From the NCBI GenBank assembly GCA_965644315.1, contig CBFFRQ010000089.1, positions 744,001 to 808,000 of the forward strand: a DNA stretch of 64,000 bases. Direction: 5' to 3'. Position numbers and translations under genes: made by a program. The notes under the pieces were generated by a model. That model made no database searches. It saw only the letters and a program-made list of their open reading frames with translations, and had not been told where the DNA came from. The DNA comes from Caecitellus pseudoparvulus. Taxonomy: Eukaryota; Bigyra: Bicosoecida. Of the stretch, positions 50,301 through 58,656 are shown piece after piece (position 1 is the stretch's first letter; each line of letters begins with the position of its first letter).

Positions 50301-53300
50301 GGAGCCCTTACCATCTGCCAGAATTGCGCATGAGTGAAATTCACCAGTGCAAATGTCGACCGCCCCCGCTCCACCAAGGAGGCGGCGCCGCTGGGCAGCG
50401 TGAACGGGCAGATCGGAGCCCGCACTGTGCCCACACTGCCCTTTGTCATTTTGCCCCCAGCAGATCACGTAGCCTTCGATGTCAATGCCGCAGTAGTGCC
50501 GCCAATGCCCCGCAAGCTTTGCCAGGGGAGCAGTGAAACCCAACCAGTTGTTCGGGAGGTAGGCAAACAGGGCTGTGCCGGGCGGAGCAAAAGGCGCCTC
50601 AGCAGTCCCGTATGGAGTTTGTGTCCCCAGGTTTTTTCTGGTGTTCCTACCCCAGCAGACAACGTTGTGCGATGCTTGCTGGGGGAAAGCGACAATCCCC
50701 GCAAAAGCTACTGGGTCAAACAAGATGCACACTGACTCCTTTCCTGGCACGACGTCCACTGCACCATCTGGTACGTTCAAGCCGACGGAGTCCCACGGCA
50801 GCTCGTCATCTCCATACGTGCTGCCTGTTGGGAGGAAGTCCTCAGGCTTGAAGCCCAGCAGGCCAAACCGAGGCCTGCCCCAGCACTTGACCCCGCCCCA
50901 TGTGGTGAGCGCACAGCCAAAGGAATGCCCCATGCGCACCTTGGCCACTTGGTCACGAGTGGAAGGTTTCAGCCTCAAGTTAGAAATGTAGGCGGACTGG
51001 CTAGGAAGATGCCCAGAGGTCGGATCCGGAGGGCCGGCCAGGAAAGGAGTGTGAGACAGCCACTCGTTGTCCCCGAGTGAAGTCCCAGTGTTGCCGTTGC
51101 CATGAATGCCAAATCCAGCAGTCCCTGAAACTTGAAACCCGCCGCCTTCCAAGTCGAAGGCTGCGTTAATATACCCAGCATGCACGTCAGCGACTCTGCC
51201 TGGGAGGGGAATGGGTCCCATGCGGAAGTTCGTGTCCACGTTGAGCTCGTTTGCTGCAGTGTTCACCCTGTTCCAAGCGGGCACTGCTGTGTGAAAGCCC
51301 CAAGCCTTGACGCCAAGGTTGTTGCCGCCGATGCACACCGCTTCACCGGTCACAAGAAGAATGCACGAATGCATGTGGCCACAGGCTACCTTGACTGCCG
51401 GTGCTGGTAGTTCAATGAAGGGGGCGGCAGACGCTGGTTCATCATCACCAACGTTGGCATCTGAAAAGTCGCTCGCTCCAGGTGGGTAAACTCCGATACC
51501 AAGGCGTCCTGCGCTTTGTCCTCCGAGTGCGCCTTGTCCGTTCGCCCCCCAGCATCGTACACGGCCTTCCGTGTTGATGATGCAGTTGTGAAAGCCTCCC
51601 ACCGAAAGCGACACCGCATATGCACCAATAGGTACTGGACCAAGAGATGCTGGCGTCTCCATCATCCCCATGAAGGGAAGCGAGAACGCGCCAAATGCAG
51701 TCTGTCCGTAGCCAAGCTGGCCTTCCCCGCCGCTGAATGACGCAAGTGACCCTGCGTACCCCCAGCAAATCACACGCCCCTCAGTCAACAGAGCGCAGAA
51801 ATGTCCGAACCCTGCTCCTATGTCAAGGGCCGCAGCACCGAGCACGGCAGGCCTTGCCTGGGATGCAGTGAGCCCTGGCGAGCCCCCGATCTGAAACCCA
51901 GTTCCACTTGGGCCAAGGCCGTAGCCTCCCTGAGCTGTAGACCCCCAGCACTTCACTTCCCCGACGCTGGTCAGCATGCAGGTGGTCGTGGCTGCAAGCC
52001 CGATCTTGACGGCAATGTCCCCCGCAGGCAGCGGCACCTCCGCATCTGCCGGCATGTACGCTGGGCTGGCCCCCACAGGCTGCATGTGGCTCAGTCCCAG
52101 CTGCCCCTCGGAGTTGTCGCCCCAACAGTGCAGCCGATTCCCCACCAGCATTGCACATGTACTAAAAAGGCCCGCTTGTACCCACACTGCCGGGCCCGGC
52201 AGGGCGATGTCTGGAATGTCAAGCATGGACTCGGTGCCGCCAAGGTCGTCAGTGTTTCCCTGGCCCAGGCGCCCCGCACCGTACCCCACCGCAACAGTTG
52301 CCCCCCCCTCGCCCCAGCACCGCACTGCCCCCCCTTGCAGCAATGCACACATGTGCTCGTTGCCCATGGACAGCTGCACGACGCCAGCGGAGTTGGTGCG
52401 CAGGGGAATGCCCATGGACGCCCGCTCCGCAGCCCCCTCTCGCTCCAAGGCTGGCCAAGCTGACGGCTCTGCAGGCACAGCACCCAGACCCCCCACCCCT
52501 TCCACCCACGGCGCCAGGGAGTGCAAGCGGACGCTGTGCAGGTTCAGCACCGGCGGGTAGGGCCACTCCCGCGCCCAGTGCGTCAACAGCCGCTGCTCCA
52601 CAGTGGACAGGAACATGGCCGCTGCGTCGCAGTGCACAGTCACCCGCAGGGGGTGCACCGGCACCGAAAACGTGCCTGGGTGCTCTGGACCAACTTCCGG
52701 CGTGAACTCCTCGAACAGGCTGGCGTTGAAGAGGGGGTGCCCCACCACCACCCCCGTGCACACTGTGGGGCCATGCACGTGCACCCACTGCCCCCCCCGC
52801 CACACACGCAGGTGGCTCACCTGCATGGACGGCTCCATGCTGAAGCCATTCCACGACATCTCAAAGCGCGCCATGACGTTGCCCGCCTCGGCCAGGCGAG
52901 CTTGCATGCCGCCCTCGCCGTGGTCCAGCGCGCCCAGCAGCCCGGCAGCGCCCAGGCTGAAGTTCTGCATGGACGCACCGTACACTGTGGAGGTGTTCAG
53001 AGCAGGCAGGCTCGCAGAGTGGCCTTCCCACTCCACAGTGCCCCCTGCCACCCATGCGCTGTGGTGGGCAAAGGCAGCCCCTGGGGGCAGCGGCGGCAAT
53101 GCCGTGGGCGGGCTGGGCGTGGAGGTGTCCAGGGAGACATTGAAGTCCCACCGCAGCCACTCCCGCTGCACAGACAGTGCCGCGCCGCTCAGCGCCGTGT
53201 GCAGGGGGGAACTTGCCCCTGAAACGTTGAGAGTGCCGGACGCCGCCCGCACAACGCTGCGCGGCCCCGTGCTGGGCAGCGCAGAGTACGAGACAGCAAT

Positions 53301-53462
53301 AGTTCGGGTCGGGGCGATGGAAGGGGGAAATAATTCAACGCTACCCGCGGTCTTGAGAAGCAGGATCACAACTGCTGCGCTCAGCGTCGCAGGCCAAGGC
53401 TGACGTGAGCTCGTGGCTGATTGGTGCTGCACTGCACCTCGCTTTTGCTGAGCGGGTTTCAT
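44316..53462 (-). CDS. Giant membrane protein B, inverted paralog of A
   Basis: Single-exon ORF facing gene A, their stops 145 bp apart. From Met 53462 (MKPAQQKRGAVQHQSATSS...) it is 3048 aa, with a hydrophobic signal segment (LSAAVVILLLKTAGSV) after a polar stretch; an in-frame Met at 53501 adds 13 residues. Same order as A: beta-rich N-domain, RCC1-like repeats (about 360-1290), IPT/TIG domains (about 1460-2200), Cys-rich segment (about 2350-2530), about eight TM helices, and a Ser/Lys-rich tail unlike that of A (SRLRSLSSRTLVG...RKQSQGSKLGV). The N-domain and the IPT-to-TM core are nearly identical to A. The RCC1 region and the last TM helices plus tail are clearly diverged, yet both frames stay intact, so both copies look functional. 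Confidence 0.88.
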   Translation of the reverse strand: MKPAQQKRGAVQHQSATSSRQPWPATLSAAVVILLLKTAGSVELFPPSIAPTRTIAVSYSALPSTGPRSVVRAASGTLNVSGASSPLHTALSGAALSVQREWLRWDFNVSLDTSTPSPPTALPPLPPGAAFAHHSAWVAGGTVEWEGHSASLPALNTSTVYGASMQNFSLGAAGLLGALDHGEGGMQARLAEAGNVMARFEMSWNGFSMEPSMQVSHLRVWRGGQWVHVHGPTVCTGVVVGHPLFNASLFEEFTPEVGPEHPGTFSVPVHPLRVTVHCDAAAMFLSTVEQRLLTHWAREWPYPPVLNLHSVRLHSLAPWVEGVGGLGAVPAEPSAWPALEREGAAERASMGIPLRTNSAGVVQLSMGNEHMCALLQGGAVRCWGEGGATVAVGYGAGRLGQGNTDDLGGTESMLDIPDIALPGPAVWVQAGLFSTCAMLVGNRLHCWGDNSEGQLGLSHMQPVGASPAYMPADAEVPLPAGDIAVKIGLAATTTCMLTSVGEVKCWGSTAQGGYGLGPSGTGFQIGGSPGLTASQARPAVLGAAALDIGAGFGHFCALLTEGRVICWGYAGSLASFSGGEGQLGYGQTAFGAFSLPFMGMMETPASLGPVPIGAYAVSLSVGGFHNCIINTEGRVRCWGANGQGALGGQSAGRLGIGVYPPGASDFSDANVGDDEPASAAPFIELPAPAVKVACGHMHSCILLVTGEAVCIGGNNLGVKAWGFHTAVPAWNRVNTAANELNVDTNFRMGPIPLPGRVADVHAGYINAAFDLEGGGFQVSGTAGFGIHGNGNTGTSLGDNEWLSHTPFLAGPPDPTSGHLPSQSAYISNLRLKPSTRDQVAKVRMGHSFGCALTTWGGVKCWGRPRFGLLGFKPEDFLPTGSTYGDDELPWDSVGLNVPDGAVDVVPGKESVCILFDPVAFAGIVAFPQQASHNVVCWGRNTRKNLGTQTPYGTAEAPFAPPGTALFAYLPNNWLGFTAPLAKLAGHWRHYCGIDIEGYVICWGQNDKGQCGHSAGSDLPVHAAQRRRLLGGAGAVDICTGEFHSCAILADGKGSVQCWGFNNMGQVGIPISEIRANSSIEPFCSSSSNCTWSIDQGNALNVSVQLNGDVPVSIGCGHSHTCVVFADGGVQCWGSNALWNVYDANPENAVSILEAANLGLAGAANMSLTGPQGLNFTIPAHVGDDEHPSSMPRLQLSGAALAVDGTDRHTCALLEGGRVQCWGEGFFGALGLESKALIGDDEHPADAGPARVAATFQQISAGKRVTCGVTASHHMRCWGALHPDEQLSYALASIRPGDDDADNAVLQGIGDRRFQRWMRAPANVQLDLSSYLKPVGFHPDLYLVGSVAQWRSVAQVRSCPSPLCTVQDLVALPPWMLFTMEGAAEVTLPDAPAAAMADPQRDVCWTYFGRNFRSLTETVCDATTWCARAGAGCGPSSSRGQLHDWKKTCLWPAGQGGLPPLSISSFVPSANLLTSPTIPSTGERMSLKGAFWPVFMLSNIEPVLRIELGDGGTECRLESGLTVSHDLIECVAPSVPALDVSQGLTVKLEHNIPVLSSPVVNPAVRAVYAKPTLGRVSPANGISNAGQVVELVGDNFGGRTPQNLVNTTDVLVAPVGNATDCSGFPQALANATVTVLPVLPSPESSNRRVLASLPPGQQRLCVAVQVSGQISEWENLGYATPQLNRVEPAAFLRPDAPDRAFANFTFIGSNLAELGFVLNGKVENAPCRPAARISIREVACQNVDLFHAFPASGISGVVFVSAMLEVLIGDSKSVTSLSRATSGVNSIRVSSVSGFPVPLVGGEITIYASGLTRHEGTIAADTRRHGNESDIEAVTLGDGVPCSDIRTQGGQLWCTVPPGTGSLSPVYIRRLSSGSATFTQSQMRYADPEPSAVQSPSISAAGNETLSIVGLHFGSRDAPHIVRVRVGDAECAGVEVVSSTLARCRTPSLAEAGVTAEAVVSVQSLSGNWTALTQPVVYLTPTVLAVEGGAMLWGAQRLLHTFSIVGLYLGNTELLVDGVSDVGAGVGVMRFTVGSSGAGLSCREAGGRLTLEERDSRQRYSCVDMDVSRLPRPADGTTVEVSVAVESNDGVVVPVGAGSASLMGTPVVRSLIPRTGAAGAPVTVQGAGFGVSAGDVLGVTVGGHPAPSVEWTASSSLTFVLPDLNTTDPVALSGLRVSVLMRSGAESVGEGADGDVFNYAIPPQPPRVAPQLLCVRRDITGATRVAFGWDDDDVSRLVGVSAWVVEVGPWGGGSEARPQTLVYAAEPGAAAAVTQLQALDVECYVGAWPAPSVNRTAVAAAVAARSPDGSYQRLVEITIPGLSAAPLSVRVRGSSDISSRQQDGPASRAAGPVFERCGTDAFLATHEIVEGRTSQAVCRSCPVGAVCGGLPWEGMRAARGYFRVPWGESGLTFSPCRSDAACPGEPPVVPLQAVWLGASRRRALGAGANSSQDLCLDAGCLGQRSEAQAVPVEFLGSMVAVPEELGQHSANSTVSSGSAGQEQCAVGHTGVLCETCAVGYGKVGSDEVCTQCRGGQAAAVALLVAVVVLVAAVCGFLAWSSLSQAKANEGTAIQKIGLNHMQQVALMGSFALQWPDPFLWLMDFFDTASSGSTGFFSMDCVRPDSSTLDTSGLSTFQLKTLMVFLLPFIVLALAGCVLGIAVLVRQVRLARARQFGVVFLFVTLFMLYTSFIRAAMQLFACEDVGGEAYLSADVSVPCRGTEAWRFGVGVPTLLLFGAAAPVGAAWMLSRRRSKLYTSDWHKATLGFLYMGYTEETFWYESAVLLRKAVLAAVLILTTPMGLLWQVSGALMVLVFCSVLTARRLPYRSEVSNHLEIASLVLSIVTLAGGVMLYDIDQQSSPSGPNVAPSSAIAISVVLTALNCLFFAVVVWTVLRARAAALVELAEQSDKPVARFLRRASSRLRSLSSRTLVGAPLRRGQGKSAPVASKAAPKSASVLKAAPAKQPPPTSVLHPQSKATLPVLGSGGGQESQPKAHISPLDTYQIQNPLGRQLGGAATVGQDRQAPTPRRSMRRQSRVRKQSQGSKLGV
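45039..48110 (-). repeat. Inverted repeat arm C-B (3072 bp), partner 40334-43405
   Basis: Near-identical complementary copy. The arms are separated by 1633 bp (43406-45038) that contain the unrelated-looking C-terminal ends of both genes and the 145-bp intergenic gap. Confidence 0.93.
51940..53294 (-). repeat. Inverted repeat arm N-B (1355 bp), partner 35177-36531
   Basis: Complementary copy within gene B of the N-terminal block of gene A. Similarity stops abruptly at 51940, just after the shared CWGS codons, and at 53294 in front of the shared VSYSALP codons. Confidence 0.9.
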
Positions 53463-54115
53463 GGCGATGGGGTGAGCCGACTGAAGCGTCCAAGGTGCCA
53501 AAGCGGGGAGAAATAATGCTTATGACTTCCACTGAGTCACTGCGTTCGTTTGGAGGTGACGAAGGCCCTTGGCGCGTTTCTACGGTGCTTGAGAACCACC
53601 TTTCCGCGTCGAGCTGCTTACGCTGATTGCACACCTCTTGCGGAGCGCGGTTGGGGATGCAAAACTGACTGCTTGCAAACCGAAAATCTCCATTTCCAGA
53701 GAAGTTGCTATGGTTTGTGAGAGAATTGGCCCAGGCTTGGCATTGACACGGCTGTGGAGAATTGATGGTCGGCACGTGTTGGGATCGAGACACTCGCACA
53801 TGACTGCACAAGGATTACACTTACCCACAAATCAAGAAAAGAAGAACACCTATTTCAGTATTGCACTGCTGCTTCTTTGTGTGGAGCTCGTACCTGTTCA
53901 GCGCCTTCCACTTGGCACACTTGGCCTGGCGTGTGCTGCGTCAGCGTTTCTTTGGCGTTTCACTCGATTTGGCTGGCTATCGGTTTCCTACCATACTGCA
54001 CCAGAAAAGAACCTCCATCACGAAGTACGGCGGTGGAAGGTGACTTGATACGAGTTTCGGGTCGTTTTGATGCTTGGTCGCCAGAGAGGGGCCCCTTTTC
54101 TTGGTACCAGATCAC
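53463..54115. other. Divergent promoter region, 653 bp
   Basis: Separates the starts of giant gene B (minus) and the glutaminase gene (plus). Notably less GC-rich than its surroundings, particularly 53620-53720 and 53820-53900. Short plus-strand frames exist but none resembles a known protein. It may contain untranslated exons of the glutaminase gene. Longest clearly non-coding stretch in the 3' third of the window. Confidence 0.45.
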
Positions 54116-57100
54116 ATGGCTGCGGCTGCCGAGATCGGAGCCAGCACAGCACGAAGCACGCTGCCAGGAGGCAAGGCTAGTGGGCGAATTCTTTTAGGTC
54201 GAAATGTAGGGCTCCGATCCCCCGTTCGGAAGAAGGGCAGGTCGGTTCCGGAGGTGTCCAGTGTGTACTCGCGCCAGGGACGCCTGCAGATGCATTTGAT
54301 CGGTACCCTGGCTCACCGCCTTCGCAGGCATGCCCAGGGAGGCACTGGAGCGCCTGCTTCGGCAGCGAGGCATGGACCCAACGTCCCCTCTGATCTCGTC
54401 TGAAATCGTTGCGTGCCTGGACCCTGGCGGGGACGAAGTGACCATTCCCACCTGGAACGAGGAGCACATTCTGACCAAGGTGCGCTTGCAGGGTTGCTCA
54501 ACTGGACAGCCCCGCCGCTTGAGCTGAACCTCGGCTTGACATGCCTGCATCCTTCACAGGCAGTGCAAGACCGCCTTGCCGTCCCTGACTGGCAGGCATT
54601 TCGGCGCACCATCATCTCAATGTTCGAGAACGTGCGGCGGGAAGTTACAGGGGGCGCCAAGGCTGATTACATCCCCGTGTTGGCTTGTGAGTAGGTCGGC
54701 TGTGTCCACACGAAGGGACCGTGTGCTGTTGTCGAGCAGAGTGGGCAGTCGGACTGCTCGGCTCCCTGTCACGTGGCCCCCCCGCTCGCCTTGCGCAGCT
54801 GCGGATGCGGGCCGATTCGGTATCAGCGTATGCACGGTGGACGGGCAGCGTCTGGACTACGGCGATTGGGCCGCGGAGTTCTCCATTCAGTCCTGCATCA
54901 AGCCATTTGTATATGCATTCGGAATCGAGGAGAACGGGTTGGCCAAGGTGCAGGAGCACGTCGGCATTGAGCCGTCAGGCTTGGCATTCAACGAGGTGTC
55001 TTTGAACGCCGACGAACGGCCACACAATCCCATGGTGAACGCAGGCGCCATGGCAACGATCAGCCTGATTGGCCGCGGCCTGGAGCCTGCCGACGCCTTT
55101 CGGTCGTTCATGGAGAAGTTGACGGCTGTTGCTGGCGGGGAGAGCCCCGGGTTTTCGCAGGTGACGTACTTGTCTGAAATCGAGACGGCTTGGCGCAACA
55201 ACGCGCTGCTGTACTACATGGAGCAGCACGGTGTCTTTCCCCATGATGTGAATCCCGACGATGTGTTGGACATGTACATTCAGGCGTGTGCGGTGGAGGT
55301 GGACACGCACCGGTCCAGTACGATGGCGGCCACCCTGGCCAATGGAGGGGTGTGCCCCATCACCGCAGTCAAGTGCATGAGCCCAACCACGGTCAAGGCA
55401 GCTTTGACGCTCATGTTCTCATGTGGCATGTATGATTACTCGGGCCACTGGATGACCAACGTGGGCGTGCCTGCCAAGTCGGGCGTGGCTGGTCTCGTGT
55501 ACATCGTCGTCCCCAACGTCATGGGCATCGCGGTGTACTCCCCTCCATTGGACGCGCATGGAAACTCCGTGCGAGGGGTTGCCTTTTTCGAGCGCCTGAT
55601 GGCCAAGTTCAACTATGGGCTGTTTGACAAGTTTGTGGCGGATGGGCTCGCGGGATTTGACTCCCTGCCTCTCTGTCGCTCACTGCTGGACTGCGGGGCG
55701 CACACTGTAGGGGAGTCACAGCGTTGGCTGCCAGGCCTCACGGGTGGGCATGCTGTCATGACGCAGGGCAAGCCGGCGAGCAAGGGCAGTCCGACCACCC
55801 CACCTCGCAGCCAAGCAGGGCCTGCCCCTGCTTCTCAGGGCGGTGCATCGTCGTTTGACGTTGCTGTGGCTCGGGCGGCAGGACCTGCCGAGTCACCCGG
55901 CGTGCTGGGAGTCGGGCATTCCAGCGTTCGCACCGGGGCCACCGACCCCGCACAGACCACGCATGTGGCGGCCATTGCCCACCGAGCAGCGTTCTACACA
56001 ATTCTGCATCGACTGTGGGTCGTGTACAGGCACTGCCAAGACTTGTGGCGGTGGGAGCCAGACAGCCACATTCACCGGGCTGGCTGCGAAATCGCCAAGC
56101 AAGTGGCAGCTGCCAGCGCGAAGCGCACGAGGGACGCGACAGTCGGTGGCAGCGGACTCGCAGCAGTGTCACACCTGCGTTCACCCTCTGTCCCGCCCTC
56201 TGGTGCCGCATCGGGTGGTGGTAAGGCGGCCACTCCGGAACACCGCCGCAGGCTGGACAGCGAGGACGAGCAGGGCCCCGAAGCATTTGCGGAAGTCTTC
56301 GTCGGTGGCGAGGAGGGGGACGCGGGGGAGGCAGGGATTCCTGGCAGTGGGGCTGAAGACGCGTCCACCGGCACGGGAAGTGACAGTATCGAGGAGGGTG
56401 GTGCGCTGTCCTGGGGTGCGGTGCAGCGTTTCGGCCCGGGACAGGATGGCGTGGTGCGCTGCATTCCTCTGACACGCATGGGGGCACTCCTGGCAGCGTC
56501 AGGCATCATGGCCACTTGCAAGGGCCATGTCGTCGCGTTCAACTTGCTTGTGGACGTGCACGTTGCGAGTGGTGCGGCAGGTGTCATCGAGCTGCCAGCG
56601 TTAATCCGAGCAGGTGGTGGAGGCCCGAACATTCTCTTGTCTACCCTCCTGCACCACCTGGCCATGCCGCAGTTCTCCCTCTTCACCAGCACGCTGCGTG
56701 GCTTGGCGACCTCCTCGGCTCGCATGGTGGATGCCATGGCAGGTAAAGCGCCGCGGAGGGGCCACGTTGACGGAACCCGAGCTCTTGAGCCAGGTGCTGC
56801 TCGCGCGGGGGGCAGGCCACAAGGCGGCGGAGCGGCACAAGCAGATGCGGGGGCTGGCACTGGTGTTGAAGGCGGTGACGACGCGAGTGTGCATGGGTCT
56901 GTGCAGGGCAGTGTCGGCTTGGGTGGCGCTGGCGGAGAAGTGGGTCAGCATGCCACACGGACGGGCGTGGCGCAGCCCCATTCTGGGCGGCCCATCCGAA
57001 CTGCAGACGACGTGCTGGCAGTGCTGAGCTCGTTGAACCCCCACTTCCATCGACAGTTCGCCGTGTCGGTGTGCACTGTGGACGGGCAGCAGTACACGTT

Positions 57101-58454
57101 TGGCGCCGCACCCCAGGACACGCGAGCAAGGGTTCCCCTAATGGAGACTGTGAAGCCTCTACTGTACGCGTTGGCCCTTCATGATGCAGGTCACGAGGCA
57201 GTGCATGAGTGGGTGGATATTGAGCCCACAAGCAGTGGCACAGATTCGTTCCAGCTCCTCAAGGCGAGCGGTGAAGTGGTGGGACCTTCGCCACCTCGAC
57301 AGCGCCCACACAACCCATTCACGCTGTCAGGTGCTTTGGCAGTGTGTTCTACGATCGGCAGGGCACACCTAGATCGCCAGCACCGCGTGTTCAAGGACTC
57401 TGGCGGCCGCTTTGACCACGTTCGGAACACTATCTCGGCGTGGGCGGGGGGCGCCAAGGTGGGCTTCAACAACCCCATGTTCTTGGCCCTCAAGCGCAGG
57501 GCACTGCGGGCGGTGGCCCTCAGTCACTACTTGAAGGGCATGGGGTGCTACCCCGCCCGCACCATGCCTGATGATAACGCTCTGCTGTACTACCAGGCCA
57601 TGAGCGTGGAGCTGAGTGTGGCGCAGCTGGCGGTGATTGCGGGGACGCTGGCCAACACCGGCGTCTGCCCCCTGACACAGGAAGCCTGCTTGCACCCAGG
57701 CACCATCAAGAGTGTGCTGTCTCTCATGTACGCCTGCGGCATGAATGCGTACGGCGGCAAATGGTGCTTCAACATCGGCGTGCCAGCCACCACCGGCTCG
57801 TCTGGCTGCCTCATGATGGTCATGCCGGGCGTGATGGGGCTGGTGGTGCAGCACCGGGAGCTGAACGCGCACTGTGTCCCACTGCGTGGTTTGGTGTTGG
57901 CCACGCTGCTCACCGCCCGCTTCCGTCTGAACCTGTTTGACCAGTTGGTGTACGGCGACGAAGACATCGCACTGTCCGCGGCGCGCCGTGAAACGCACAA
58001 GACCAGCTTGGACGTCTCCCCCACTGTGCTCTTCTTTGAGCTGTGCGCTGCCTGTGCCCTGGGAGACGTCGGCAAGGTGAAGGTGCTGTTGCGGTGGGGC
58101 GCGCCGCTGAGTCAAGGTGGGTATGACGGCCGCACGCCCCTGCACATCGCGTGCGCTGAAGGACATGCCGGTGTGGCGGACTTGCTCATCTTGCGGGGTG
58201 CGCCTGTGGATGCCGCGGACCGCTGGGGCGTCACGCCGCTGGAAGATGCCCAACGCAGCGGCATGCGCGGCATTGTGCGGCTCATGCAGCAGGCGCTGCG
58301 GGGAGAGCTCACGCTGCGCACTCCGAAGAGTGTAGCACCGGGCACACCTGGGGGCGTGCCCGGTGGCAAATGGCCCTCCATGTCCCAGTTGCGTGCGCTG
58401 CCCGAGTCCACACCAGATGCATCAGAGGTGGCAACCAGTCAAGAGCGAGGTTAG
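54116..58454 (+). CDS. GLS: Tandem double-domain glutaminase with ankyrin repeats
   Basis: Animal-type (GLS) glutaminase hydrolysing glutamine to glutamate. Proposed exons 54116-54260, 54328-54479, 54560-54686, 54799-58454, 1359 aa; the first exon is inferred (basic, Ala/Ser/Arg-rich, perhaps a mitochondrial presequence), and a start at 54330 is the alternative. Module 1: EF-hand-like region (ALERLLRQRGMDPTSPLI...VPDWQAF), ADYIPVLA, then SVCTVDGQR and catalytic Ser173-x-x-Lys176 (QSCIKP), HNPMVNAGA, SEIETAWRNN, CGMYDYSG and PAKSGVAG, all expected residues present. Module 2 (about 697-1195) repeats both parts (IPLTRMGALLAASGI; SVCTVDGQQ), but the serine is Glu924, with only Lys927 kept. C-terminal ankyrin repeats (about 1222-1310; DGRTPLHIACAEGHAG) match the GLS end. 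Linker about 460-690 is partly disordered. Confidence 0.9.
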
Positions 58455-58656
58455 AGGGTGGCCGCAATGCACGGAGTGTGCTGGCATGGCGGCCATCGGA
58501 CACATTCCACACAAACCCCACACACCCAACCTTCTGCCACACGCCCCTGCGTCGTGTGGCTCTGCTGCCTCGAGCTGCCGAGGTTGAGCAGGACTGGGTG
58601 CTGGTGCGCGTCTGTTCAAAATCCGCATTCCGCAGGCGGGCTTCCCTTGCCGAGCC

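Noticed and set aside
54261-54327. Reading straight through 54261-54327 as coding in the glutaminase 5' end
   Set aside because: It would leave the EF-hand-like exon out of frame; splicing with GTGTGT/CAG restores phase and gives the expected helix.
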